A stretch of DNA of 64,000 bases from contig NC_079505.1 of assembly GCF_030052815.1 (NCBI RefSeq), positions 78,004,351 through 78,068,350 of the forward strand, given 5' to 3'. The translations under genes and the position numbers were made by a program. The notes beneath the pieces were generated by a model. That model was not told the origin of the DNA. It was given only the letters and a program-made list of their open reading frames with translations, and did no database searches. Below are positions 52,109-64,000 of the stretch, piece by piece (position 1 is the first letter of the stretch; the number at the start of each line of letters is the position of its first letter). Source of the stretch: Hevea brasiliensis (taxonomy: Eukaryota > Streptophyta > Magnoliopsida > Malpighiales > Euphorbiaceae).

Positions 52109-54573
52109 TGTAACAAAAAAAAAAGGGAGAAGTGTTACGGGACTTAGCGTGTGACAGTGAATTTTTACGATGATTGCCAATCCCCCCCCCCCCCGCCCCC
52201 CTAATTTCTCTCATCTCCTCTCCTCTCCTTCTTTCCTTCTCCGGTGACCGGCCGGCGACCTCTCAAGTAGCTTCACACTCGGCAAGCGACCTCCCAAGCG
52301 GCGGCACCAGCCCGGAATCAGGCCAACAATAGAGAGAGAGAAAAAAAAATAAAAAGGGTCTCAAACTTTGAATGCTCGTATCCGGCGATCCCGACGTCCG
52401 ATTGGAGTGATTCCAGTTGCTATGGACTCCTAAGAGTGAGCCCTTTCAGATGAGACCAGCCTCGCCGGATTTGGTGGCCGTTTTCGGCGCCGACGATGAG
52501 AGAGAAAATCAGCTTTTCTTTGACTTTCTAACGAGATTTCCGACTATCCGACTGTTTGATTGACGATCCGAGACCACCTATGGACTGAGGAAGAGGAGAG
52601 GAACATGATGGTATGATCAGATCCGGCAAATGTCGCTGGCGACAGGCGGCCGGTCACCGTGTGCAGTGGTTCTGATGGTGGCTCCGGTGGGCTTTGGAGA
52701 TGATTCAACTTCCAGATGCTTCCTCATAAATTTTTGGAATTTTTGAGACACAGATAAGCTTCGAGTAAGATTATTTTTATTATTTCTCTGTCTGTGGAGC
52801 ATAAATGCAGTGTTCCTTAAACAGGAAAAATTTGAGAAAAATTTTAAGAAAAATAAATGATGAAAGTAAAATTATTTGGAGATATTCTATGGTGTTTGTT
52901 AAATTTTTTAGTGATTGTAGAATATTTTTGAAAAATATATATGGATTTTAGTTAGATTTTTAGCATATGGGCATATAAGATTATTTGAAATTAAGATATT
53001 TAAATTTTATATGATTGGTTGAAGCTTGAGGATGGAGGTTTAAATATGTGAATATTAAATTGGGTTGAATTAAGAATATGTTAGCTGTTGGAAACTTATG
53101 AAATTGAGTAATATTTTTGAGTAAAATATTCATGGGTGATTAGAAAATTACAATTCCTTTTGCAATAGCCTTATAATATTGTTAAGGACCGCGGGGCAAA
53201 ATTTTAGAATTTTTAGAGCTTGTTTGAGTGGATTTTTATAAAATGTCAATTATAGGGACTAAAACATAATTTTTAAGGTTTTGAGTATTGCTTGGTTTGG
53301 AAGGCCCAGGAGGGGCCATATAATGATGATGAGATATGAGTTGAATTTAGAAGTGTTATTTGAGCCTTTTTGCAGGTTAGGTAAGTCCCAGGTATAAGGG
53401 AAACTCTGCCGGATTTTCGGCATGAATTAGGCTGTCTGTTGCCTCTTTAGAGTTTTATTTTGACTTAGTACTAATAAATTTATAATTTAATAATTAGGTA
53501 ATCGATGTCAGCTATTTTCCTCCATCCAGCAGCCACAATAGTCATCGGTGTACTGTGAGTAAAATATTAATTTTAATTATAATTTTGATATCATTATATG
53601 TTCAAGCATGCCCATGCATCACTTATAACTATGTATTTATATAGTTAAACACTAGGTACGTTTTATGTTGCATTCATAATTGTTAAAGTGCCATGGATGT
53701 TGTTGTGGTAATTTGGAGCAGCATACGTGAGTTAGCGTGCGTGTGGTATGGTGTTGGCTATGGACAGGACAGGTAGACACGGCTTGAGATCTTCGCTGGG
53801 ACCCGATCCTTCGAGGTAGACACGGCTTGAGTTCTTCGTTGGGACCCCGATTTGGTTTATTAAGTGAAAGTCCGGCTTGAGTTCTTCGCTGGCACAGTTT
53901 GGATTAAAAGGGCTATATAGGGGATCAGCTCCCATATATGTATTGTTTAACAGTGTTAGGTGTGTGAGTGCTCCAAATTGCCTTTTTGATGTGATTTATA
54001 TTAAATTTGTGACAATGTTGCATTTCACTCCACAGGGTGCATTAGCTTTAGATAGCTATAAAGATTATGGTTAAAATTGATATTTTACTCTCTGAGTCGA
54101 ACGCTCACTCATGTTCACCATATTTTTCCAGGCTACAGGAGGAGACCTTTTTCAGAATAACCTGTCCCTTTCCTCTCAGGTTATGAAAAGATTACTTAAT
54201 TGTATTATTATTATCCAAATTTATAATTTAGGACTCCGCATGTGCTAGTAGTAGCATTAAGCCTGTCAGGGACTGCATGAATTTAAGTTTTCGTATTAAT
54301 AAATGAAAATTTTTTTTATGAGTTTTAAATGGTTAAAAATGAGGTAATAGGGTTGAGCTTGGCTCCCCTAATTTTAGTTTCTAATAATTACTGGGTTAAG
54401 TTGGTCCAAAATACAATTATAACAGTTTAATTTAAATTATTTTATATGCATATTGGGCCTAAATTGTGGGCCTAGTCATGGGTTTGAGAACAGTAAGGCT
54501 TACTACGGGCCTCGGGGGCTTTATGCTGGCCCAGGTCCTAGTGCCGGTCCGGCCCATAGGTTGGGTCGTGACA
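52109..54573 (+). repeat. 5' LTR of the large retroelement
   Basis: Begins TGTAACAA and ends GGTTGGGTCGTGACA immediately before the PBS. It aligns collinearly with 62280-64000, for example GGACTT(A/G)GCGTGTGACAGTG, GAATGCTCGTATCCGGC and CTGCCGGATTTTCGGCATGA. In segments compared by eye there are a few substitutions per 100 bp, plus an indel near the poly-C tract at 52182-52200. Confidence 0.9.
53772..53895 (+). repeat. Short tandem-like repeats inside the 5' LTR
   Basis: Three copies of (A)CGGCTTGAG(A/T)TCTTCG(C/T)TGG at about 53778, 53822 and 53872. The first two share the longer unit GGTAGACACGGCTTGAG...GGGACCC. The third is partial. Confidence 0.75.
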
Positions 54574-54576
54574 AAG

Positions 54577-54589
54577 TTGGTATCAGAGC
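54577..54589 (+). other. Primer-binding site of the large retroelement (initiator tRNA-Met)
   Basis: TTGGTATCAGAGC begins 3 bases after the 5' LTR and is the standard site complementary to initiator methionine tRNA used by most plant gypsy elements. Confidence 0.9.
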
Positions 54590-55820
54590 TTAGGCTCTAG
54601 ATTCATGGGAAAGAATATACTTGGGAGTGTAAAAGGAGTCTTGTTATGATGTTACATGCAGAATATAGAATTCTGTTTTGTCTTTTCTGTAATTCTTTGT
54701 TTCTAGATTCTGCGTTATACCTTGGGAAATATAAAAGTGCCTCAGTTAGTGTCTTGATTTTCATGGAGTACATAGAAAGGTGAAATAGAGTTAGCAGACA
54801 TATTGAGATCTCTCATGAGGATATGTACTCCAAGAAATGCTATGTTTCTGTCTGTATGGGTTTAAATGGTGTGCCCATTTCGTGCAAGGCATGAGTACAT
54901 AAAGGTGAGTCTTGAAAGTACAGTTGCCCTAGATAAGATGAGGATACCACTGCTGGCAGTCATCAGTGGATGACCCAATCAAAATAAGTTTGTGATAATA
55001 GAAGATTCAAGAGAGATAAGAAATTAGGAGACCTAGTCGGTCAGGACGTATCGTGGTAACTATACAATATTCTCGATGTCTGCTCTGTAAGTTGCAGATT
55101 ACAGTATCGACATGAGATTATTGTGTTGAGCTGCATGCATCCCTGTGGTGCTCCATAATGAGGGTGTTTGAGATGGCTTCTGTTTTGGTACAGTTATGCC
55201 AGAACAGAGTTCTATATCTGCAAAGGAGTTGGAAACTCCTGGTTAGGGGTCTAGAGTTAGAATATTGAAAGGTCACAGTTGGGTGATAACTAGAGTCAGT
55301 GACTCAGTTACCCTAGCATGAGCTATAGTTACATCAAGAGTTGCCATCAGACCAGAGGTTTCGGATTAGTTGCAAAGTAAAGATGACACTTATAGAGTGA
55401 GAATATTATACCTTTGTGTGTATCAGTAAGGTGTAAAGTACAACCCTACTACCTAGAGAATGTCGAAACTATGAATTGATGATTTATAAAGCTATGATAT
55501 GATAAAAGAGTCATTAACTTGACATGGTTTTTGCAAGGTGGTGAATGTAGTACCTTTGTTGCAACAAGTTAGGGTATAGTCCTATATTTTCAGAAGAGAT
55601 CGAAGGTTATTACTGATAATGATGACTTATGGAATAGTGTCCCATATGGGACTGTAGAGTGTGGTAGAGAGTAGTTGGCTCGGGTATCCTGGAGAGGATA
55701 CAAGTTCCATTATAAGAATCATATATAATCAGATCATGATGGATGTAAATCCTTTGAATTGGATGACAGGTTTGGGTGCCCGGAATCTTAAGTTTTGGCG
55801 AACTGAGTAAACGTAGAAAG

Positions 55821-55896
<76 letters not shown>
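55821..55896. repeat. (TAA)n microsatellite
   Basis: About 25 uninterrupted AAT/TAA units in the internal region of the large retroelement. Confidence 0.97.
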
Positions 55897-55901
<5 letters not shown>

Positions 55902-56554
55902 AAATAAAATTGCTACAAAATTAGTTCTCGAGGTAGTAAGAGTATTATGTAAGCTAAAGGATAAGAATAGAGATCATACAATAAAAGTATGACTGCAATT
56001 TCCTGAGTTCCTTTCTAACTTCATATTGTTCAAAACAATAGTATAATCTAATTATAACAGTATTAAGAGTAATAAATTAGCGAAGATAAATCACAGAAGG
56101 CCAATGGATAGAGAAAGTACAGAATGAAAGTTTGGACAATTGATTGCAGATGCAATATAATCTAAATGCCAGTGGAAGTACTAGCTAGAGTGGTCAAAGG
56201 ACCAAATCTGAGTAGCACAGATATGTGATAACGTGGTAGAGACTCTGAAAGATATAGTTAGCAAGTACAGCTGTCATGTTAGGAAGAAGAATGGAACCAG
56301 GGATAGAATAGTCAAGTTCTATTTTGGGTAAGACAAAAGAAATAAATGAAAGGACAACCTGAAGGGCGCATAATAAAAGGAACAAAGTTAAGATATAGGG
56401 TAGGCTAAGTGTTATTCTTGGCAAGGTAAATGACAAGGACGGAGAACCCAAAATGGGACCACATTAGTGAGAATAGTGATGGAGATATGGAATCTAGTAA
56501 TGTGATACTTATAGCATGATGTAGTTGAGGTAGTGCCAAGGGCTAAAATATAGA

Positions 56555-59500
56555 TGTGATACCCCTTACCCTTCTACAGCGTAGCCGAGCAAATTATGCC
56601 ACTCAGTGTGCCGGAGCACCAATTCATATTTTAATTACAATTTATCCCTTTTAATTCATTTATTTACAATTTTTGGTAAATCTGAATTTTTCCGAAATTT
56701 TTATAGAAAATCCGGCAGAGTGCCGGCTGTAAATTGGAAAAACAATTCTTCTGAACCTGTTTAAAAATATTTCCAATATAATTTCTAAATCCAAACTCCA
56801 TTATACACATTTCAAGTCAATCTCAAAATCTCAATCTCAAATCACAACACTATTTTCAGAAATTTTTCTTTTCACTTCATTACTAGAAGCACATTCATAA
56901 ATATTTCTCAACATAATATACAGAAAATTTCAATAATATGAAATTTCATATATTTACATCATCAAATAATTTCAAGAGTTTATAGTTACAATCCCAAAAC
57001 TAATACAAAATACAAAATACAAAATGTTATCCAAAATTCTAATGTCCTACCATATGCACTGCAGAGGTGAGGTAACTCTGGACTCCGGATGCAGGTTTGA
57101 AAGTTTACCCGGTCTGATGTCTGCTAGGCTGCCCAGCTAAGTCTTCAGTACCTGTGCGTGGCAAAAGCGACACGCTAAGCAATTTTGCTTAGTGGTGACA
57201 ATATAAAATAAAATAAAATAAAATAACTAAAATAAAATAATCTGCAGAATGTGTGTTTACGTTTTTGGATAGACTTAATTTCTGATATTATTTGCAGTAT
57301 TATCCGTTTAAAATTTTGTAAGGTTTATTATCATTGCCCAAGTAAACCATACTAGTTGAGTGGACTGGATAAACGGGTAAACTGGCACTGGGTACTAAGT
57401 ACCTCGTACCATCACACCATCTGTCACATTGTGTCTCCCGGTGTGCAACAGAACAGCTAATAAGCTGTAATAATCATCAGGGATAAAACTCGAGTGTAAC
57501 AACTCAAATAACATAGCCAAAGGCTATTATGTCACAGAATGGCATGGGAAGCCATGAAACACAGAATGGCATGAAGCCATATGCAGTACTGCTAACAGAA
57601 CCCTATTGGTATGCCAACCTATCCAAACCAATCTTGCTAGGTATACTAGGGCATTTTACACTTTTAAGTTTCACAATTTTTGAAATTCAAGTTTTAGGGT
57701 TACTATTTCATTAATTAGTCAATAAAAATGTTGACTTTTGTATAGGCAATAGGTATATTAGTTTTAATACTCCCAACATACCACATTTTACATTCTAAAT
57801 TTGTTGGTATTGATTGCCAATACCATTTATAAACTTAATGTTAATTGGACAAAATTTTCAGTTTTCATGCTTTGTCTTTACTGTTCCATTAGTTATTTTT
57901 GCAGTGGGAATTTGGCAAAATGATCAGTATGAAAGTTGTTCCTTATTTTATCTAGTTGCATTCCTTTTTTTGAATCACTCCATTTGGAGTTTTGTAGTTC
58001 TAGTTATGGCTCAAAAACCACAACTGGCCGGATTAAAATTTTGTCCAGAATTTCTGGACTGACCAAATCTATAGTACTTAGAATAGTGACTGCAACTCAC
58101 TTTTTGAATATGTTCTTGTCATAATTTGAGTTAGGTTTCTTCATGAAAGTTATTGGTCTATATCTCAGCTTGTTGTTGGTAAAATTTCAGGTCAATTGGA
58201 CCTTTCTACACTGAGTTATGGCCAAATGACCAAACACTGTTCATTTGGTCATTTTGCCTAGCCAGAATGCAGGTCACCCGGATTAGGGCAATCTTTTGGT
58301 CCACTTGGTTTAGTTTTCTGGGCATGGTTTCTTCACCAAAGTTGTGCCATTATGTGTCTAGTTTCATGTTCAATTGGCCTTGCACCAATTGAACCTCTAT
58401 AATTCAAGTTATTGCTGCCCAAACCTGCTGGACTCATGCCCAGTCCTGCAGGTCACCAAGGGCAGCCACACCAAACTCTAATCCCACTATACAATTCACT
58501 TCATTTTTTATTTAAACAGAACCAAACGGTCACTAATTGACCATTAAAACCTACTTCGATCATCACATGGTCTAAGTCTCAATTTCCATCCCAAAACCCT
58601 AACTCAAACATCACATACCATGCATTATCATTGCATTTCAACACTCCACTTAAGAGATGCAATTTAAGGGCAGCCATACTAGCATGTTAGCTCCATGAAA
58701 CTCATCACAATCATACCCCGACCAAGGCTACCGAAATTTAGGGTTAGCATACCAATGGTATTTCATCAATTTTCTTTGTCATGTGCACTCATTCATGGTC
58801 CTTAAACATGAATTTAAAGTGAAATTTAAAGTTAGGTCACAAACCTCTATGGAGTGAGATTTCCCACTTGCTAGGGTTCTTGTTTTCTTTTTCTTTTTGC
58901 TCTCAAAAGACTCTCCAAGATGCAAGAATACTTTTTTGTATTAGGAGTATAGGATTTGGTGGGGTAGAAGCTAGTGAAATCAAGCTTTCAAAAGCTTGAA
59001 AATGGGTGGCTATGGAGGGAAGGTCACGGCAAGGAAGAAGAAGAGAAAGAGAATTTTGATTTTTTTCTATTTTTCAGCCTAATTTGTCTCTTTTAAGTAA
59101 GCTTATGCCATGTGTCAAGATTTGATTGGTTGGTAGAATCTTAATGACATCATTATGATGTCATAATTCCATTTTCTTTCATTTTCTCTCCTTTTCTTAT
59201 CTATTTAATTGCAATTAAATTTTTAACAATATTTATTCATATTTTATGTTATATAAATTATTTATTTAACTGGACAAGTTGGCCAAAAAATCATCTATGA
59301 AGACGAAATGACCAAAATGCCCTTCATTTGGCTTAACGAGCCAAAATTGTGTGTACCGATAGAAAAAATTTTCTAAGCATTTTCTTGGCATTCTAATGCC
59401 ATAAGAACCTCAATAACCCTTCTTTGGAGTCCCAATAATTATTTTATAATTTTTCCCCCGGGTCTAGGGTTGCTAAAGGCCTTCACCGTCACTTCCCCTT

Positions 59501-59707
59501 CGGGTTACTCATCCCTGGGGTTTCGGCTCGTTTAACCTTCTTGTATTTGGTTTCTAAAAGTTTTCCTTGATTTTTATGAGCATTATTTAGTTTCATTATA
59601 ACTCCTCACTATAGTCTATTTATAATTTCAAATATTCTAGCTGCCCGGACCGACATTGATCACCGGAACAGTAGACTGTACAGACTAGCTAAAGTGAGGA
59701 TGTTACA
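56555..59707 (-). mobile_element. Nested solo LTR (3153 bp) with 5-bp target duplication
   Basis: On the plus strand it starts TGTGATACCCCTTACC and ends GAGGATGTTACA. It is flanked by a perfect direct repeat ATAGA at 56550-56554 and 59708-59712. Both strands have TG...CA ends. Read on the minus strand it starts TGTAACATCCTCAC, the usual start of plant gypsy LTRs, so minus orientation is preferred. I saw no second LTR, PBS or coding region inside, so it is best explained as a solo LTR left by recombination between two LTRs. Confidence 0.8.
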
Positions 59708-62266
59708 ATAGAGCTTGGAGTTACATGGTCGGATCATACTTTATCTATTCCCTATTCCTAAAGTGAAGTGGATAGCAATGGGGTAAGATTCTTTTAACTT
59801 GTTAACAGTATCAAGAATATTAGGCGAGGAATACAATAATAATGAGCAAAAGCTAGAAGTGTGCGATGGTATTGCAGACTATCTAATTAGGCAGAGAAAA
59901 AGAAGTTAGTAAGTAGTAAGTTGAATAAAAGTCAATCTAAGGAATCAAATAGGTATGATGAGTGGAAAGAATTATAGATAATGACACATAGGTTTTAGGT
60001 TAAACTTTTGAGATAGTGAGAAGGTAGTTAGAGGTTCGTTATGAATGTCAGGCAAACATTATTAGTGTGATCAACAGAATCACTTTACAGTGAAGCAATA
60101 ACGACAGAACAATAGTAGGGGTAGAACGAAAAGTGACAAATATGGGTGGTAATAAATCACTAGAAAGTTCAAGGATCAACTTATTGACCATAGATAAGGG
60201 TAGAATTAGTGTTGGAAGAATCTATTAGTAAGAGAAATCTTTCAGGATTCAAAAAAAGTTAAGGGCACAATATAAATGATGATAGATATGAATCATAGGT
60301 CGAGTATAAGTAAAGTTAATAAAATTATAAAGTATTATGTCAGGAAGGACAATGGTACGATAAAGGGTTCATGCAGATGATACCTTATAGGTAGAGCACA
60401 ATTATGCTAGGAGATGATGAAATTTGAAGAGAAAGACCAAGAAACATAGGTTAAACATTATTATACGGACAATCGGCGTAGTTGAATATAAGAGGATATT
60501 TTTCTTTCTTTTCAAGTTTAGCTTGTGCTATTGGTTCTAGAGGGTTATATAAGGAACAGAGAATGAGTCAAAGAGACCTAGTTATTTGAGAGTTTGGTAG
60601 GCACCAATTCATACATAATTTCCTGATATGAGAATGACAGTAAGTGCATACCTAGTGTTAAGTATGAAAGGACGATCAGAGTAATGACAGGAGTTAAATT
60701 GAGTTAGCTACTAAGGCTTGCAACTATTTTAAACTATGAGCTGGAGGAAATACTAATTATGGATGAGTTTCAATAGATGAAATTGTTGCTGATGGGTAAT
60801 TTGAGGTTGAAGTTTGGAAAGTTGTGGGTAGTATATGTGATTATATTAAGGAGAATAAACACGTGAAGTATCTTGTTTAGAATTAAGGCATGGCACACAT
60901 TTCCCATAGCCGTGTTAGTTCAGATGGAGCTTATAGTTTCTGGAGCTCCTATCGATCCAGGATGAGCAATTTCCTACTAAGGCTGGTCGGGAATGATAAT
61001 GTTCTGATAGGTAAGTTGGGAAAAGGAGATACAAAAAGAAATTTCTATGGGTAATTATAAGTATTACATAAGGTGAAGAATGTGCTGGTAGGAGTAAATC
61101 GTAAGTTTAGAATTCTCGAAGTAATGGAACTAGTAATCAAGATAAGACTAAGAAATTAAAAGAAAGTTAAAGTTGATGATGGGATAGACATCTTTGAAGG
61201 AAAAGGTGTAAGGGTGAGATAGGACTAAAATTAAGGAATAAGTACAGCAGGTTGAAAAGATATCAACAATACCAGAAATAGGAAAAGGGAAGTGGATAAG
61301 ATGCAAAGGACAGGAAGAAAGCTCGATAGAGCCAATTGTAATGATGAGGATAAGAAGGAATAGGTATGCTAGGAACACACTAAGAGATGTTTAAAACAAG
61401 TTATTATGAGATGATAAATTAAAGGAGTAGTAGAGCCTCGATCTAAGTGCCAATGTGTCAAAAGTAGGCCACATACTAAGAAGCTTTAGGAAAAAGTCTA
61501 GATATTCTCATTCCAGAGGAGGAGTGAGAATTGATAAAGTCGCATGGATTGAGTTGTCAGGGAATATAAACACTTTTGTTACCTAGAAGGAGAGACCCAG
61601 TTCACTTTCCAATATTGATAAATGATACACTTGGCCCTTGGAGGGGACTCTACCTGACTAGTTACATAAGATGGACAGAGGTTGGTCTAAGTACCTTAGT
61701 AATGACACAAAAGAGATTAAAAATTTGAAGTATCATGGGAGTGAGAAGATTTATAGGTATTGACCACTGAGGTCATAAGAAGAGTGAAGATCTCGAACAA
61801 GATGCCTAGATTAGGTGCTACAGGAAAGCTACTCATAAGATACCATAGAATAAGGAACATAAGTTATGTCATTGGGGGAAAACAGAGATTATTGAAATAA
61901 AGGAATGAGGACTGAAGTCACCAAGAGACACGTTAGGGCGTAATAAAAGTGAGGTAAGCGCCAAAGTTGATTGAAATTATGAGTCATCAAGTCAAGAGCA
62001 GTGAGGTATAGCGAATACTTGAAATGTCAGAAAAATGGTCAATAAATAGTTACAGGATAAAAGCCCTCTAGAAAGAGATGATGACAGATAGGATACTATA
62101 GTAGAATCAGAGAGCAGTAGAATGTCATATATAATATACGAGGAGTTTGAAAAGTAAATGTTTTACTAATCTCTGCATAGCTGGAGGAGTAATGATTGTA
62201 CTTGTTCTAATAATCTTCTTTTCCTTATTTTTTGTTTATTCGAAAATTCGAGGACGAATTTTTTTT

Positions 62267-62279
62267 AAGGGGGGAAGAA
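62267..62279 (+). other. Polypurine tract of the large retroelement
   Basis: AAGGGGGGAAGAA lies directly before the 3' LTR's TGTAACA and after CGAGGACGAATTTTTTT, the usual plus-strand primer site and its context in Tekay/Del-type elements. Confidence 0.9.
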
Positions 62280-62550
62280 TGTAACAATAAAAAAAAAAGG
62301 GAGAAGGGGGATGGGACTTGGCGTGTGACAGTGGATTTCCACTGTCACTGCCAATTAAAAAAAAAAAATTCAAAACAAAATCGGGAGGAGGCCCCCCCCC
62401 CCCCCCCAAATTTCTCTCCTATCTTCTTCTTCTTTCCTTCCCTCTCTTCTTCTTCTTTCCTTCTCCGGTGACCGGCCGATGACCTTCCAAGCGGCTCCCC
62501 ACCCGGCCGGCGACTTCCCAAGCGGCAGCACCAGCCCGGAATCTGGCCAA

Positions 62551-62596
<46 letters not shown>

Positions 62597-64000
62597 GTCC
62601 TAAACTTTGAATGCTCGTATCCGGCAATTTCGACGTCTGATTGGAGTAATTCCAGCGGCTATGGACTCCTAAGAGCAAGCCCTTTCAGATGAGACCAGCC
62701 TCACCAGATTTGGTGGCCGTTAGCGGCGCCGACGAGGAGAGAGAAAATCAGGTTTTCTTTGACTTTCCGACGAGATTTCCGACGATCCGACCGTTGGATT
62801 GACGATCCGAGACCACCTATGGACTGAGGGAGAGGAAAGGAACATGATGGTATGATCAGATCCGGCAAATATTGCCGGCGACAGGCGGCCGGCCACCGTG
62901 AGCGGTGGTTCCGGCGGTGGCTCCGGTGGGCTTTGGAGATGATTCAGTTTCCATATGCTTCCTCATAAATTTTTGGAATTTTTGAGACAGATAAGCTTCG
63001 GGTAAGATTATTTTCATTATTTCTCTGTCTGTAGAGTATAAATGCAGTATTCCTTAAACAGGAAAATTTTGAGAAAAATTCTAAGAAAAATATATGATGC
63101 AAGTAAAATTATTTGGAGATATTCTATGGCATTTGTTGAATTTTTGAGTGATTGTAGAATATTTTTGAAAAATATAGATGGATTTTAGTTAGATTTTTAG
63201 CATATGGACATATAAGATTATTTGAAATTAAGATATTTAAATTTTATATGATTGGTTGAAGCTTGAGGTTGGAGGTTTAAATAAGTGAATATTAAATATA
63301 GTTTAATTAATAATATGTTAGCTGTTGGAAACTTATGAAATTGAGTAATATTTTTTAGTAAAATATTCATGGGTGATTAGAAAATTACAATTCCTTTTGC
63401 AATAGCCTTATAATATTGTTAAGGACCTCGGGGCAAAATTTTAGAATTTTTATAGCTTGTTTGAGTGGATTTTTACAAAATGTCAATTATAGGGACTAAA
63501 ACGTAATTTTTAAGGTTTTGAATATTGCTTGGTTTGGAAGGCCTAGGAGGGGCCATATAATGATGATGAGATATGAGTTGAATTTAGAAGTGTTATTTGA
63601 GTCTTTTTGCAGGTTGGTAGGTCCCAGGTATAGGGGAAACTCTGCCGGATTTTCGGCATGAATTAGGCTGTCTGTTGCCTCTTTAGAGTTTTATTTTGAC
63701 TTAGTACTAATGAATTTATAATTTAATAATTAGGTGATCGATGTCAGCTATTTTCCTCCATCCAGCAGCCACAATAGTCCTCGATGTACTGTGAGTAAAA
63801 TATTAATTTTAATTATAATTTCGATATTATTATATGTTCAAGCATGCCCATGCATCACTTATAACTATGTATTTATATAGTTAAACACTAGGCACATTTT
63901 ATGTTGCATTCATAATTGTTAAAGTGCCATGGATGTTGTTGTGGTAATTTGGAGCAGTGTGCGTGAGTTGGCGTGCGTGTGGTATGGTGTTGGCTATAGA
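62280..64000 (+). repeat. 3' LTR of the large retroelement (truncated by window edge)
   Basis: Begins TGTAACAATAAAA and follows the 5' LTR to the equivalent of about position 53762, so about 700 bp lie beyond the window. Compared with the 5' LTR it has extra A-rich sequence near 62356 and a longer GA tract. Confidence 0.9.
62554..62591. repeat. (GA)n microsatellite in the 3' LTR
   Basis: About 19 AG units. The matching site in the 5' LTR (near 52330) has only a few units, so it expanded after insertion. Confidence 0.95.

Larger units (their letters stand above)
52109..64000 (+). mobile_element. Large non-coding LTR retroelement (LARD-like, Tekay/Del-type ends), right end off the window
   Basis: A 2465-bp 5' LTR, a PBS, 7.7 kb of internal DNA (about 4.55 kb once the nested solo LTR is removed), a polypurine tract and at least 1.72 kb of 3' LTR. 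The ends TGTAACA...GTGACA, and the pre-LTR block CGAGGACGAATT followed by a G-rich PPT, are typical of Tekay/Del chromoviruses. No reading frame longer than about 85 codons and no recognisable gag, protease, RT or integrase motif occurs inside. It therefore fits a large retrotransposon derivative mobilised by partner proteins, or a wholly decayed copy. Confidence 0.8.

Noticed and set aside
62232..62471. 79-codon frame across the PPT and the start of the 3' LTR
   Set aside because: It starts just before the LTR and runs through poly-A and poly-C tracts. It is at most the trailing remnant of a pol frame.

Overview
This is eukaryotic nuclear DNA from a flowering plant. It is AT-rich with long simple-sequence tracts. 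The genes have GT-AG introns, and every confident protein belongs to a land-plant family (RAV AP2/B3 factor, malectin-LRR receptor-like protein, GATL glycosyltransferase, STN7 thylakoid kinase, DVL/RTFL peptide, SOG1 NAC factor). A eudicot is clear. The protein details make a Malpighiales/Euphorbiaceae species (rubber tree, cassava or a relative) my best guess, but that is inference.

Layout. 1-1.5 kb: on the minus strand, a broken 5' part of a plastid-type methionine aminopeptidase 1 gene. 4.1-5.2 kb: an intact intronless RAV/TEM transcription factor on the minus strand, followed by about 10.6 kb with no gene. 15.8-25.5 kb: a nine-exon malectin/LRR receptor-like protein gene on the minus strand (620 aa reconstructed). 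Its introns hold a Tourist-like MITE, a LINE tail and a tandem repeat. 27.1-28.1 kb: an intronless GATL-type GT8 glycosyltransferase on the plus strand. 30.9-31.6 kb: another MITE-like element. 32.5-37.3 kb: a ten-exon STN7 state-transition kinase gene on the plus strand (573 aa). 40.8 kb: a 48-codon DVL/ROTUNDIFOLIA-like peptide gene. 44.5-51.3 kb: a six-exon SOG1 DNA-damage master regulator gene on the minus strand (431 aa), with an internally deleted Ty3/gypsy chromovirus inserted antisense in intron 2. 52.1 kb to the right edge: a large, apparently non-coding LTR retroelement (LARD-like, with Tekay/Del-type sequence ends). It has 2.5-kb LTRs and is interrupted by a 3.15-kb solo LTR flanked by a perfect 5-bp target duplication.

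The genes are not an operon and their products act in different compartments: nucleus (RAV, SOG1), thylakoid (STN7), Golgi (GATL), and plasma membrane (malectin-LRR, DVL). What links them is ancestry. From memory of the Arabidopsis map, RAV-family loci there are flanked by different subsets of these same families (GATL, MAP1, malectin-LRR, SOG1, STN7, DVL). The window therefore looks like an unreduced version of a block that Arabidopsis split among several paralogous regions. I saw no wholly unknown system. The most notable items are the retroelement structures, the decaying MAP1 gene, the 8-nt first coding exon and conserved SQ spacing of SOG1, and the small DVL gene.
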